From CAVVZJ01 sp963752755 (GTDB taxonomy: Bacteria; Planctomycetota; Planctomycetia; Isosphaerales; Isosphaeraceae): 64,000 nucleotides of DNA. Below the pieces are notes generated by a model. The model ran no database searches. It saw only the letters and a program-made list of their open reading frames with translations, and was not told where the DNA came from. Location: positions 496,001 through 560,000 of the forward strand of contig CAVVZJ010000004.1 of NCBI GenBank assembly GCA_963752755.1. The letters are read 5' to 3'. Below, in pieces: positions 38,901 to 49,597 of this stretch. Numbering within the stretch: position 1 is the first letter of the stretch; each line of letters starts with the position of its first letter. The translations under genes were made by a program, and so were the position numbers.

Positions 38901-38972
38901 GTGCCCTTGGCCGAGCGGTAGAGGCGCCGGCTCCCCAGGCCGATCAGGCGGGTTCGACTCCCGCAGGGCACT
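38901..38972 (+). tRNA. tRNA, probably Gly (CCC)
   Basis: Acceptor GTGCCCT pairs with AGGGCAC, discriminator T, as usual for bacterial tRNA-Gly. The D-arm GCCGAGCGGTAGAGGC and T-arm GCGGG-TTCGACT-CCCGC are good. The anticodon loop region reads CGGCTCCCCAGGCCG, consistent with anticodon CCC, but the stem register is off by one base, so the call is tentative. Confidence 0.6.
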
Positions 38973-38987
38973 TCGGAAGCGACCGAT

Positions 38988-39063
38988 TCGGGGGTAGTTG
39001 CTGACGGTACGCAATGCCCGGCTTTGACCCGGGAGGCCGCAGGTTCGACTCCTGCCCCCCGAA
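38988..39063 (+). tRNA. tRNA-Gln (TTG)
   Basis: Acceptor TCGGGGG pairs perfectly with CCCCCGA before discriminator A. Anticodon arm CCCGG-CTTTGAC-CCGGG gives TTG, and the T-arm is GCAGG-TTCGACT-CCTGC. Confidence 0.92.
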
Positions 39064-39115
39064 CTCCATGGCAAGGCTGTGCAAGACATCCACCTTGGTA
39101 CGATCGTCGATCTGA

Positions 39116-39190
39116 TCCGGGGCAGTTGCTGTTGGTAGTGACGTCGCGCTCTGAACGCGGAGGCCGCTGGTTCGATTCCAGCCCCCGGAA
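39116..39190 (+). tRNA. tRNA-Gln (CTG)
   Basis: Acceptor TCCGGGG pairs perfectly with CCCCGGA before discriminator A. Anticodon loop CTCTGAA between CGCG and CGCG gives CTG; T-arm GCTGG-TTCGATT-CCAGC. It is closely similar to the preceding tRNA-Gln and likely arose by duplication. Confidence 0.92.
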
Positions 39191-39276
39191 CTTGGTCGAG
39201 ACTGGAGGGCCCGCCCGCTGCCTGAGATCAATGGCGGGTCGGATCAGGAGCACCTGGCCGGAAGCGGTGGCGGACT

Positions 39277-40236
39277 TCAGGATTTCAGGTCGAGGAATTG
39301 GATGGCGTTCTCGCGCTCGATCTTGGCCCGGATGTCTGCCGGCAGGTCGAAACTCGTGAGGAGTTCGAACTGGGGGACGTCCTGGCCGGGCTTGAGGTAG
39401 TCGGTCCCGAACAGGAGGCGATTGCTTCGGCGGACGAGGAACGCGGCGCCAAACTCGCGGTCGCGAGCGATGGCGTTTGCTCCGGAGCCGGCGGAGAGGT
39501 CGCCCCAGAGGTTGGGGTGGGCGTCGAAGAGGCGGTCCAGTGCTCCTCCCGGGGCGACCGGTCCCTTGGGATAACTGCCGAGGCCACCTGGCGGCAACGT
39601 CCCGGAGATCGAGGCCCAGAAGCCCGGGCCGTGTCCGATAAAATTGACTCGGGGGAAGGCTGTCAGGACGCGGTCCAGGCCGGGCAGGCCGGGCATATCG
39701 GTGCCGCGGAGGTTGTCGCAATGGAAGAGGACGGGGAGTTTCAGGTCGTCGCAGACCTCGTAGAGTGCCATCATCTTCGGGTGGTCGATCGGCAAGCCGG
39801 CTTTATGCTCGCCGAAGCCCTTGGCACCCTGGTCCACGTACTCCTGGAGCATCGCCCGCAAGCCCGCCCGGCCACCCTGATAGGATGTCCGCGGATCGAT
39901 GCAGCAGAACGGGATCAGGCGGTCAGGATGCGTCCGGGCGGCGGCCAGGGCCTGCTCCGTCAGGTTCAGGTAGCTCGACGACTCGGGTGAGACTAGAGGC
40001 AAGACGACCGCCTTCGCGACGTTGTGCTCGTCCATCCAGCGAAGGAGCCCGTCGGGCGTCAGTGGCGGGTCGCCGTTCCAGGTCCGGCCGATGTGGGTGT
40101 GGACGTCGATGTAGGGGCCGCCCCTGCCTCGGTCAGTGGGCGGATTCTCCTGGGCTCGTGACAGCGACGGCAAGGCCGCAGCGGCTAGAGCCTGAGCCAG
40201 GAACTGGCGACGGTTCGTCGGATGCCGACTCATCAT
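39277..40236 (-). CDS. Tat-exported amidohydrolase family protein (amidohydrolase 2)
   Basis: An intact 319-residue TIM-barrel metal-dependent hydrolase (PF04909 type). MMSRHPTNRRQFLAQALAAA is a twin-arginine signal ending near LSRAQE. Metal-site motifs are YIDVHTHIG near residue 44, VLFHCDNLRG, INFIGHGPGFW-type (VNFIGHGPGF) and LLFGTDYLK near residue 285, giving the D-x-H-x-H, His, His and Asp ligands of the superfamily. It probably hydrolyses or decarboxylates a small cyclic or aromatic compound in the periplasm; the substrate is unknown. It lies alone between two tRNA clusters, antisense to them. Confidence 0.88.
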   Translation of the reverse strand: MMSRHPTNRRQFLAQALAAAALPSLSRAQENPPTDRGRGGPYIDVHTHIGRTWNGDPPLTPDGLLRWMDEHNVAKAVVLPLVSPESSSYLNLTEQALAAARTHPDRLIPFCCIDPRTSYQGGRAGLRAMLQEYVDQGAKGFGEHKAGLPIDHPKMMALYEVCDDLKLPVLFHCDNLRGTDMPGLPGLDRVLTAFPRVNFIGHGPGFWASISGTLPPGGLGSYPKGPVAPGGALDRLFDAHPNLWGDLSAGSGANAIARDREFGAAFLVRRSNRLLFGTDYLKPGQDVPQFELLTSFDLPADIRAKIERENAIQFLDLKS

Positions 40237-40457
40237 CCCATCTCACTTACGGTATTGGGTTGAGGGTGGGCCGAATCGCTTGCTGTCGGCCGGTCGTTGT
40301 CAGCCACATCCCGGACGAAAGACAGGCCGTCCCCTACAACCAGACCAGAGACGGCCTCTGCCTCTCACCTTCAAGACGCTACCATGTTCGATCGGTCGAT
40401 CGCCATGAGATTCCCGACGGATCTCCGCTCACAAATCAAGCCTCGCGGGCTCTGGCA

Positions 40458-40953
40458 TCATGGGGCGAAGCGGAGCTGGATCACGCCGTGCAGGGAGGCC
40501 TCGAAGGAGTTGTCGACCAGGTAGGTATCACTGGAAATGGACAATTGCCCACGAGCGTATTCATAACGGCCGCGACTCTGCAAGCCATCGACGACGGCGA
40601 TGATCTCGTCGTGGACCAAGCCCTCGGTGGCCACGGCGCTGAAGTCACTCTGGCCAAGATAAAAGGCGATAATCTGGCTTCCGTCTCGGGACGTGAACTT
40701 CACCTGACCCACGAAGTAGGGCAGGTCTGGGGACACATACGTATGTTGCCTCGACCTCGAACGGACCAAGGAGTGACGCCTTACCGGCGCCTCCGATCTC
40801 GACCGTCGGGTACCCCGAGGAATCGACATGCCCGGACATGCTTCCCTGGACGGGAGGCGCACCGGCCTGGCCGGGAACGGGAGCGAGGAAGAAACAGGCT
40901 AGCAGGGCGGCTAGGCGACTGAATCCGAGGGTGAAGCGGGTGTTGCCATCCAT
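40458..40953 (-). CDS. Small secreted protein, function unknown (one frameshift)
   Basis: MDGNTRFTLGFSRLAALLAC begins a signal peptide with cleavage near PVPGQAGA. The first frame runs VQGSMSGHVDSSGYPTVEIG, ASLLGPFEVEATYVC. Near 40745 an extra base shifts the frame into YVSPDLPYFVGQVKFTSRDG, IIAFYLGQSDFSAVATEGLV and LVDNSFEASLHGVIQLRFAP with a stop at 40458. The mature protein would be a ~135-residue beta-rich domain. No family was recognised; small planctomycete secreted proteins of this shape are common. Confidence 0.65.
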
Positions 40954-41174
40954 ACGATTCCATCTCCTTGGTCGAGAGAATCTTCGTTCCAGTCCGCGGA
41001 GGACCCGAGGACAACAAGGTCGCTTTGGCTCCGCGCACGGGAAGATTACCGACCCCGTCATGATTCCGCAATGGATGGATGGCCGTCTCCCAGGGCGCGA
41101 ACCCAGAGCCGGGAATCGATGTCCTGGCAAGGGAAGCGACTTGCGACATCCCGGGAAGGCGTGAGTTGGGATTG

Positions 41175-41246
41175 GCCCCCGTGGAATCGGTGGGAGGTTC
41201 GCCTGGTTGTCAGCCAGGAGATGCGGGTTCGACTCCCGTCGGGGCG
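41175..41246 (+). tRNA. tRNA-Asp (GTC)
   Basis: Anticodon arm CCTGG-TTGTCAG-CCAGG gives GTC. The 5' acceptor GCCCCCG does not fully pair with the 3' CGGGGCG as written; inserting one G (CGGGGGC then discriminator G) pairs all seven positions and gives the G73 expected for tRNA-Asp. This is independent evidence of a base-count error in the sequence. Confidence 0.88.
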
Positions 41247-41275
41247 CTGGCGGATCGGATTGAGCCGATCGAAAT

Positions 41276-41348
41276 GGGCCCATGGTCCAGCAGGGAAAGA
41301 CACCGGCTTCGCAGGCCGGAGATCCGGGTTCGACTCCCGGTGGGTCCA
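41276..41348 (+). tRNA. tRNA-Ala (CGC)
   Basis: Acceptor GGGCCCA pairs with TGGGTCC, including the G3-U70 wobble that identifies tRNA-Ala, with discriminator A. Anticodon arm CCGGC-TTCGCAG-GCCGG gives CGC; T-arm CCGGG-TTCGACT-CCCGG. Confidence 0.92.
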
Positions 41349-41382
41349 CTCGGGTCGGTGTATGATCGAATCAGGCGGTATG

Positions 41383-41455
41383 GTCCCGGTGGTGAAAGCG
41401 GAAATCATTCCTCGCTTCGAACGAGGCGTTCCGGGTTCGAGTCCTGGCCGGGGCA
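41383..41455 (+). tRNA. tRNA-Arg (TCG)
   Basis: Acceptor GTCCCGG pairs with CCGGGGC (one G-T pair), discriminator A. Anticodon arm CCTCG-CTTCGAA-CGAGG gives TCG; T-arm CCGGG-TTCGAGT-CCTGG. Confidence 0.92.
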
Positions 41456-41653
41456 TGGGGTACTCGCGTCGGTTGTCTCGCGAAGTTCACATGGACTCGT
41501 AGGGTGGATTCGCGATACGAGGTTCGAGGCAAGCGGCTGGTCGGAAGACTTGCCGGTTGCGACCCGTCGCCGTTACTGTAGGGAACCCGACCTGGTGGGG
41601 TGGGTTCGACGCGCCGTTGGGCGGGCAGGCAAGGGCGACGGGAGAGCGGCATC

Positions 41654-42632
41654 GTGCAGATCACCAAGGCGGTCATCACCGCGGCCGGGCGCGGGGCGAG
41701 GCAGTATCCGGCGTCGGACACGGTGCAGAAGGCGATGATGCCTCTGGTGGACCGGGACGGACTGACCAAGCCGGTACTCCAGATCGTCGCCGAGGAGGCG
41801 ATTGAGAGCGGCATCGAGGAGATCTGCGTCATCAGCGCTCCCGGCGATGAGGAGGTGTATCGGAGGCACTTCCGGTCGTATGCCGAGAACCTGCGGTCGG
41901 CCTTCAAGGGGGTAGCCTGGGCGGAGGAGCAGTCGCGTCGGCTGGTGGAACTGGAGGCGAGGTTGAGCTTCGCCGTCCAGCCGGAGCCGTTCGGTTACGG
42001 ACATGCGGTCTGGTGTGCTCGCCAGTTTGCCGGCGGGCAGCCGGTCCTTCTCCTGCTGGGCGATCATGTTTACATCACCAGCGACGACGACGCTTCCGGT
42101 CGGCCGGCGCTGCGCCCGGCAGTTGCTCGACCTGGCGGAGACGGAGTCGTGCGCGGTCTCCGCCGTTCAGGCGACCCGCGAGCATCTGATCCATCAGTAT
42201 GGCACCCTCACCGGTCGGAAGGTCGGGCACGACCCGAACGTGTACGCGATCGAGAAGATCCTGGAGAAGCCGACGCCGACGATCGCCGAGCTGCATTTGC
42301 ACGTGCCCGGACTTCGCGCCGGCTATTACCTCTGCTTCTTCGGGATGCATGTCCTGACTCCCCACGTCTTCGAGATCCTGGATGAGCACGTTGCTGGCTG
42401 GCTGCGGGAGGGGTCTCCCGAGAAGGGGGTGATCCAGCTCACGACGGCCCTCGATGCCCTGGCTCGCGACGAGACGTACCTGGCGCTCGAGACCCGCGGC
42501 ACGCGGCACAACATCGGCGTCAAGTTCGGGTCGGTCGAGGCGCAGATTGCCCTGGCCCTTGCCGGGCAGGACCGCGAGCGGATGCTGGCTCTGCTGCTGG
42601 AGTCGGTCGTGAGGCTGGAGCAGACGCACTGA
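41654..42632 (+). CDS. UTP-glucose-1-phosphate uridylyltransferase (GalU-like; one frameshift)
   Basis: A GTG start at 41654 gives VQITKAVITAAGRGARQYPA, the nucleotide-binding A-A-G-x-G-T/A-R motif of sugar-1-phosphate nucleotidyltransferases, followed by MMPLVDRDGLTKPVLQIVAE, SGIEEICVISAPGDEEVYRR, FAVQPEPFGYGHAVWCARQF and PVLLLLGDHVYITSDD (GDH in place of GDD). Near 42113 an extra C moves the frame to RRQLLDLAETESCAVSAVQ, NVYAIEKILEKPTP, LRAGYYLCFFGMHVLTPHVF and RGTRHNIGVKFGSVEAQIAL. The layout matches GalU (UDP-glucose from UTP and glucose-1-P). It is followed after 24 bp by the kinase-pyrophosphorylase fusion, so both probably serve nucleotide-sugar supply. Confidence 0.85.
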
Positions 42633-42656
42633 CGAACGAGCCGCCGGAGCCCGACC

Positions 42657-45600
42657 GTGTCTGAACTGTCCTCGCTGATCACGACCATCACCGCTTCCGA
42701 ACCTTCCATTCGCGACCGCTCGCTCGCCGACCTGGTCCGGGGGTTGCCGGCCGATCGCGTCCTGGCCGATTGCGATCAGCTCGACCAGTTCCGACGCACC
42801 ACGACGAACCTCTACGAGCGAGTCCGGGCCTCGATCTTCCTGCACGCGATTTATCGCTATAGCCTTCAGGAGTCGCCCGACCTTCCGACGACCGGCCTGA
42901 TCCCCTTCGACGGCTTCGAGGATCTCCTGGAGCGTCGTTTCGAGCAGGCCATCGGCAAGTTTCTGGCAATGCAGCGATCGCGGGGACCGAACAGCGCGAT
43001 CGCGAGCGCCCTGGCCCATGCCTACGAGCAGATCACGTATCAGACTCTCGCCGATCAGGTCCGCCGTTCGGTTCGCAGCGCCGCCGGGAATCGGTGGATG
43101 TTCCGGGTCGGTCAGGCCGACGAGCACCCGATGCGGGTGCATCCGGCCTTGCTTCATCGCGACGGTGATGACGGCCTGTTTCCGATCCTGGTCGAACGCA
43201 CGCCGGTCCGGCTGGATCTGTCGCATTCGGCCTGGTCGGACATCTTCTTCCTTGGGATGGACTATCCCGAGGGGGCGCGGGTCCTGAATATCTCGGTCGA
43301 TCTGGGCGTTCACGGCCGCGACACCGAGCCCCGGCCGCCGATCGAGACGTATTGCCGGGTGATCACGGAGCCGGTCCTGCGGCTGACGAGCATCGACCTC
43401 GCCGCGTGCAAGGACGTCGCCACGCTGGAAGAGCTGTTCAACTTCGGCAATGATTATCTCGGCCTGGTCAAGGCGGGGGTGATCGCGTCGGGTCTGATCC
43501 CGCCCTCCTTCGAGGGGACGGGCTCGGAACTGTCCGACGTCCTGGCGCAGGTGATCCGGCCGGGGCTCGGACTGGAGGTCGTGAGCAAGGTCAACGACAT
43601 CCCCAAGGGGTCGCGGCTGGCGGTCTCGACGAACCTGCTGGCGTCGCTCATCAGCCTCTTGATGCGGGCGACCGGCCAGGCCCGCAACCTGACCGGACCG
43701 CTTGAAGTCGGATGAGGCGCGGGTGGTCGTGGCCCGCGCGATCCTGGGCGAGTGGTTGGGCGGCTCCGGAGGCGGCTGGCAGGACTCCGGCGGCGTTTTC
43801 CCTGGTGTGAAGGTCATCAAGGGCGTGGCCGCCGCCGAGGGGGACCCGGAATGGCAAGTCAGCCGGGGACGGCTTTTGCCCGAGCACGAGTTGCTCCGAG
43901 ACCACGTCGGCTCGGTGGACGGGCCGGCAACGAAGGTCGATTCCGACACCACGAGCCGCGATCCACAGTTCGAGAGTCTGCTGGCCCGGAGTCTCGTCCT
44001 CGTCCACGGCGGTATGGCCCAGAACGTCGGGCCGATCCTGAACATGGTCACGGAGAAGTATCTTCTGCGGAGCGGCCCCGAGTGGGAGGCGAGGCAGGAG
44101 GCGCTGCGGATCTTCGAGGGGATCGTCCAGGCGGTGCAGGGGGGGGACGTCCGCCGGATCGGAGAACTCACCACGGCCAACTGGGAAGGGCCGCTCAAGG
44201 GAATCATCCCGTGGGTCAGCAATGCGTTCACCGAGGCCGTCATTGCCGAGTCGTCGCGGGAGTTCGGGGGCGACTTCTGGGGCTTCCTGATGCTCGGCGG
44301 GATGTCGGGTGGCGGCATGGGCTTCTTCGTGGACCCGATGAGGCACGCCGAGTTCCGCGAGCGGATCGGGGCCATCATGAGTCGGGTCAAGGGCGAGCTG
44401 GACGACGCCTTGCCGTTCGCGATGGAGCCGGTCGTCTATGACTTCGCCATCAACCCCCGAGGGACCTGGGCCGAGCTGAAGGCAGGCGTCGAGGCGACGA
44501 TGCCGGCGCGGTATTACACGCTCCAGGTGCCGCGGCTGATCGCCGACAGGCCGACCGTGGACGAACTCCGCAAGCTGGACCTCAACCACTTCGCCAATCA
44601 GCCACGAGGACCCCGGCGAGCTGCTCCGCGTCTTCCGCACGACGATCCACAACCTCTTCCCCGTCACCCGCGGACTGGCCGAGTCGGCCACGTCGAGCTG
44701 GGATCGGGACGCCGAGCGGATCAAGCGGGAGAACGGCTTCGACCCGGTCCAGCATGCCCAGCTCCGCGAGGACTACCAGCGCGGTCGGATCGACCTCTCC
44801 CGCAACCGGCTCCCGATCGACACCGACATCCGCGACGTCGAGGACGCCGACCTGATCGACGCGGGCCGGCCCTCCGACCGTGCCGTGGTTCTCGGTCGAG
44901 GAAGCGATCCGGGGCGGTCGGGTGGCGGTCGTCTCGCTGGCCGCGGGCGTCGGGAGTCGCTGGACGACCGGGGCGGGGGTCGTCAAGGCGATCAACCCGT
45001 TCGTCCCGCTGGAAGGGCGGCATCGCAGCTTCCTGGAAATCCACCTGGCGAAGACCCGACGAGGCCCAGGAGCGGCACGGGAGCACGATCCCGCACGTCG
45101 TCACGACGAGCTTCCTCACCCACCAGGCGATCGCCCGCCACCTCGAACGGACGCGGAACTACGGCCATGACGGGCCGGTCGTCCTTTCGCCGGGCATGTC
45201 GATCGGCCAGCGGCTGATCCCGATGGCGCGGAGCTTGACGTTTCTCTGGGAGGAGACGCCCCACGAGCTGCTCGACGAGAACAAGCAGAAGGTCCGCGAG
45301 GCCAGCCGACGGGCCATCCTCGACTGGGCCCGCTCGGTCGGGCGAGGGGGCCGACTACACCGACAACGTCCCGATCCAGCGGTTCAATCCGCCGGGCCAC
45401 TTCTACGAGGTCCCGAACCTCCTCCGCAACGGCGTCCTCGCCCGCCTGCTCGACGACCAGCCGGACCTGCGATGGTTGATGGTCCACAACATCGACACCC
45501 TCGGCGCCGACGTCGATCCCGCGTTGCTCGGCCAGGCGATCGAGTCGGGTGCGACCTTGACTTACGAGGTGGTCCCCCGCCGGATCGACGACCGCGGCGG

Positions 45601-46055
45601 CGGCCTGGCGCGGGTCAACGGGCGGGTCCGGCTGCTCGAAGGGCTGGCGGTGCCGCGGGAGGACGCCGAGTTCCGCCTCCGCTACTACAACACGCTGACG
45701 ACCTGGGTGGACATCGACCGCCTGCTCGACGCCTTCGGCCTGTCGAAGTCGGACCTCCGGTCCAACCCCGAGAAGGTGGCCGCCGTCCGTCCGCAAGCTG
45801 GCGGCTCGGGTGCCGACCTACGTGACGATCAAGGACGTCAAGCGCCGCTGGGGCCACGGCCAGGAGGACGTCTTCCCCGTCGCCCAGTTCGAGAAGCTCT
45901 GGGGCGACCTGACGGCCTTGCCCGACCTGCCTTGCGCCTTCCTCGCCGTGGATCGCCGACGCGGCCAGCAGCTCAAGGACGCCGCCCAGCTCGACGGCTG
46001 GGCCAGCGACGGCAGCCGCGAGTACGTGCGGAGCCTGTGCCACTTCGCTCCTTGA
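42657..46055 (+). CDS. Fusion protein: GHMP-type sugar kinase plus UDPGP-family pyrophosphorylase (several frameshifts)
   Basis: The GTG at 42657 begins a ~1130-residue protein. The first ~670 residues contain a GHMP kinase like L-fucokinase: NDIPKGSRLAVSTNLLASLI (a degenerate form of the P-x-G-S-G-L-G-T-S-S phosphate loop), LGGSGGGWQDSGGVFPGVKV and MLGGMSGGGMGFFVDPMRHA (motif 3). The C-terminal ~400 residues resemble UDP-glucose/UDP-sugar pyrophosphorylases (PF01704): VSLAAGVGSRWTTGAGVVKA, VTTSFLTHQAIARHLER, VLSPGMSIGQRLIPMA, FYEVPNLLRNGVLARLLDDQ and LMVHNIDTLGADVDPALLGQ. Shifts occur near 43697, 44600, 44870, 45055, 45345 and 45795. If both halves are active, one protein would phosphorylate a free sugar and transfer it to UTP, a salvage route. 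The loop substitutions leave kinase activity uncertain. Confidence 0.7.
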
Positions 46056-46089
46056 GCGACGGTCAAGACGGGAACCCGGGGCGGAGTGA

Positions 46090-46450
46090 AGCTCGCGGTT
46101 TTGTCCGGCGGCTGTCCGCCCTGGGGGCGATGTCGAGCACGGAAGCCCGGGGACGCGAGCCGCTTTCTTTGACGGTTTGTGGTCGCTGGGGACGACGGAG
46201 CGACGCACCGGCAACGCGCCAGGACGCGTTCGGGACGATCTGGGTACGCCGGAGGGACGCTCCCGGTCTCGATGATCGCCAGAATTTAAATCTTTATTAT
46301 TTAGGAAGTTAAGTCGGCGATCTTGCCTATTGTGAAGTTCGTTCGGCGTCCGCGACGCGCCGTGGCGTCGCCACGAGGCGCCGGTTGTGAGGCCGGGAGG
46401 GGACCACCGAATTGTCAGAGAGCTAGCGTCAATTATAGCACATGATTGGG
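46090..46450 (-). repeat. Dispersed noncoding element, copy 2
   Basis: On the minus strand this repeats the plan of 30717-31170: extended -10 TGCTATAAT (46432-46440), boxA-like GCTCTCTGACAAT (46411-46423), the 16-base block CGCCGAACGAACTTCA (46333-46348), and an AT-rich island (46283-46312) closed by a perfect GATCGCC/GGCGATC stem (46274-46280 with 46316-46322). GTCCCCAGCG and a run like GTCAAAGAAAGCG occur further on, as in copy 1. There is no coding frame. Confidence 0.6.
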
Positions 46451-46752
46451 AGCCCGGCGTGGAGACTGCGTCGTCGTCAGGGAGGTTCCGGGACGATCGG
46501 GGAGGCCAGGTTGGGGGACGCGAGGTGGGATGGAGAGCCCGAGAGATCGGGCGCGGGCGGCTCTTGCAACGGGGGGCATGAGGGTATCTAATCGCTCCTG
46601 GCAACGAGGCAAACGGGAATCGGTCGCGGCAAGGCGGTCGAGCCCGGCGATTTCCGACGATCGGCGAAGGCAGGTCCATCGACGCCGAGGCCGCGACACT
46701 CACGCCAGACGGCCCGAATTCCGTTCTGGTCTCTCCTGCCAACCGAGATTCC
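46451..46752. other. Intergenic region upstream of the PfkB gene; no gene seen
   Basis: About 300 bp between the dispersed element and the PfkB start. Reading both strands shows nothing gene-like. It lies upstream of both the minus-strand element and the plus-strand kinase, so divergent promoters are expected. Confidence 0.45.
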
Positions 46753-47844
46753 ATGGCGATACCGACCTCTTCAACACCCCCGGTTGTCTGCGCGGGGGTT
46801 GTCGTGGCCGATCACGTAAGCACTCCGATCGACCACTTGCCCGCCGCTGGCGAACTGGTGATGGCCGATGACCTGATCCTGAGCCTGGGTGGCTGCGCCT
46901 CGAATGCGGCGGTCGATCTGGCGAGGCTTGACGTGCGAGCGGCGGTCTGCGGTCGGGTCGGCGACGACGTGTTCGGGCGGTTCGTGTCGGAGACCCTCGC
47001 GTCGCATGGGGTGGACGTCCGAGCCTTGAAGACCGATCGCCGGGAGACCGACCAGTCAGACCTTGATCGTCAACATCAAGGGTCAGGACCGCCGGTTCAT
47101 CCACACGTTCGGGGCCAACCGGAACCTCGAGGCGGCGGACCTCGATCCGGTTCCTGGAGAATCCGCCGCGGGTCCTTTATGTGGGTGGCTACCTGATTCT
47201 TCCCGGGATGGAGGCGGCAGGCGCTGGCGGAGCGGTTCGCGAGGTTCCGGAGGCAGGGGACAATGACCGTGCTGGATGTCGCCACGCCCGGGCCAGCCGA
47301 TTACCTGCGATGGCTCCGGCCGGTCTTGCCCGAGACGGATGTGTTCTTGCCCAACCGCGACGAGGCCACGTTGATCCTCGGCGAGGCGACCGCGGTCCGC
47401 CAGGCCGAGGCGTTCCGCGCCCTGGGGGCCAGCCGGGTGGTCATCACGATGGGTGAACAGGGAGCGGTGTCGGTCTCCGAGGGGTTGCGGGTCCGGCTGG
47501 GAGCGTATCCGGTCGATTACGTCGATGGGTCGGGCGGTGGCGACGCCTTCGATGCCGGCTACATCGCGGGCCTGCTCGACGGCCGCGACGAGCGGGCGTG
47601 CTTGAAGCTCGCCAGTGCTATCGGGGCCAGTTGCGTGCGGGCTCTGGGCACGACGGCCGGCGTCTTCAACCGCGAGGAGGCCGAGGCGTTCCTGGCTGCG
47701 AACGACCTGCCTTCGAACCCTTGCCCTGATCCGCAGGGTCGAGCAGGCTCGCGCAAGCTTCCATTTCCCGTGCATCTCGGTGGCCTCGGGGGCCGCCCAT
47801 TCCTCCCCGCCTTCCGAGACGACCATGAGCCAGACGACCGCTAG
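46753..47844 (+). CDS. PfkB-family carbohydrate kinase (three frameshifts)
   Basis: ATG at 46753 starts MAIPTSSTPPVVCAGVVVAD. LILSLGGCASNAAVDLARLD is PfkB signature 1 (G-G-x-x-x-N-x-A), followed by VCGRVGDDVFGRFVSETLAS and, after a shift near 47055, TLIVNIKGQDRRFIHTFGAN. Further shifts near 47155 and 47245 lead to RVLYVGGYLILPGM and MTVLDVATPGPADYLRWLRP, DVFLPNRDEATLILGEA, and signature 2 as DGSGGGDAFDAGYIAGLLDG with the catalytic Asp. The substrate may be ribose, fructose, adenosine or another sugar. Its 3' end overlaps the next start by 20 bp; the last ~40 residues, rich in Pro and Gly, may reflect another uncorrected shift. Confidence 0.8.
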
Positions 47845-49493
47845 CCGGCCTTCCGAGTCCGCCCCTTCCGAGCCCGTCCACGCCTTGCCGCCCTTGCCGG
47901 GGGCCTGGCGCTCGATCGCGTCGGCCTTCGTGCGGACGGCCCGCGTGCGTGCGAAATCGACCGCGATGACCGACAGCACCGGGACGACGCTCTCCTACGG
48001 CGACCTCCTGCTCCGCGCCGTGGCGCTGGGACGGCTCCTGCAACGCGAGGTCGGCTCCTCGACGCACGTCGGCCTGATGATCCCGCCGACCGTGCACTCG
48101 GCCGTGGCGAATGTCGGCCCTGACGCTCCGCGGCCTCATCCCGGTCAACCTGAATTACACGGCCAGCAAGGAGGTCGTCGACGCCTCGATCGACCAGTGT
48201 GAAATTACGCATGTTTTGACGTCGAGGCGTGTGATCGACAAGTTCAAGCTGACGCCCAAGGGGGAGCTGATCTACCTGGAGGACCTGCCGAAGCGGGTCA
48301 CGACGGCGGACAAGGTGTTCGCGGGAGTCGTGGCCAAGGCGGTTCCGACGGCGTTGCTGGGTGCCTTCCTGCCGGGCGTTCGCGGCAACAAGCTTGACGA
48401 GATGGCGACGGTCATCTTCACGTCGGGATCGACCGGCGATCCGAAAGGGGTCGTGCTGGCGCATCGGAATGTCCTGAGCAATATCCACCAGATTCGGGAG
48501 CACGTGCAGCTTGATGCGGACGAGTCGGTGCTCGGGATCTTACCGTTCTTCCACTCGTTCGGGTTCACGGTGACTCTCTGGACGGTCCTGATTCTCGGCT
48601 TCAAGGCGGTCTATCACTTCAGCCCGCTCGATGCGCGGATCATCGGGAATCTCTGCCAGGAGCACGAGGTCACGATTCTCTTCGCCACGCCGACGTTTGC
48701 GAGGGGGTTCCTCCATCGCTGCGACCGCGAGCAATTCGCCCACATCCGCTTGCCGGTGCTCGGTGCCGAGAAGCTCAAACCAGAACTGGCGGAGCAGATT
48801 CAGCGACAAGCTGGGCTTCGAGCCGCTGGAAGGGTATGGATGCACGGAGACGGGGCCGGTTGTCGCGGTGAACCTGCCGGACCCGGTCACGGCCCGCGGT
48901 GGTCGGACGGTTCCGGGCAACCGACCGGGAACCGTGGGCATTCCCCTGCCGGGGACGGCGGTGAGGGTCGTGGACCCCGAGACCGGCGCGGACTTGCCAG
49001 TTGGTTCCGAGGGCCTGATCCACGTCAAGGGACCGCAGATCATGGTCGGCTACCTCAACCGCCCCGAGGAGACGGCCAGGGTGCTCCGCGACGGCTGGTA
49101 CAACACGGGCGACCTCGGCTGCGTCGATGAGGACGGATTCCTGAAGATCACCGACCGCCTGAGCCGGTTTTCCAAGATCGGCGGCGAGATGGTCCCGCAT
49201 CAGAAGGTGGAGTCGGCGATCATCGAGGCGTCCGGTGGTGACGAGCAGCACATCGCGGTGACGTCCGTACCCGACGCCAAGCGGGGCGAGCGGCTGGCGG
49301 TCGTTTATTCCGATCTCGCCGGCAAGGAGCCGGAGGAGGTCTGCCGGGCGCTTCAGGCAATCGACGATGCCGCGACTCTGGATCCCGTCGGCCGGACGAC
49401 TTCGTCCGGGTCGAGGCCCTGCCGGTCCTCGGGACCGGCAAACTCGACCTCCGGCATCTGCGCAAGATCGCCGAGCAGGCCCTGACGCGTTGA
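47825..49493 (+). CDS. Acyl-CoA / acyl-ACP synthetase, AMP-binding enzyme (three frameshifts)
   Basis: ATG at 47825 gives MSQTTASRPSESAPSEPVHA and TTLSYGDLLLRAVALGRLLQ. The adenylation motifs are complete: VIFTSGSTGDPKGVVLAHRN (P-loop), ILPFFHSFGFTVTLWTVLIL, GFEPLEGYGCTETGPVVAVN (Y-G-x-T-E), LRDGWYNTGDLGCVDEDGFL, ITDRLSRFSKIGGEMV and the C-terminal catalytic G-T-G-K-L-D. Frame changes are near 48113 (extra G), 48805 and 49395 (extra G), the last giving WIPSADDFVRVEALPVLGTG and a stop at 49491. The close match around FHSFGFTVTLW and KIGGEMVPHQKVE suggests the synthetase half of Aas-type phospholipid repair enzymes. It activates fatty acids as acyl-AMP for CoA or ACP; the acceptor is not settled. 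Confidence 0.88.
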
Positions 49494-49597
49494 TCCGGAC
49501 GGCGTCAGCTTGCCACCTCGTATTTACGTCAGGAGCGAAATCGTTCACAATCCATGATGAGAGAAGTCCAGGTTTCCCGACGACGGACGGGGGCCCC

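Noticed and set aside
38807..39721. Minus-strand ORFs across the tRNA cluster
   Set aside because: They are the well-known false translations of tRNA genes (motifs such as ESNPPDRP and GRPDSNRR).
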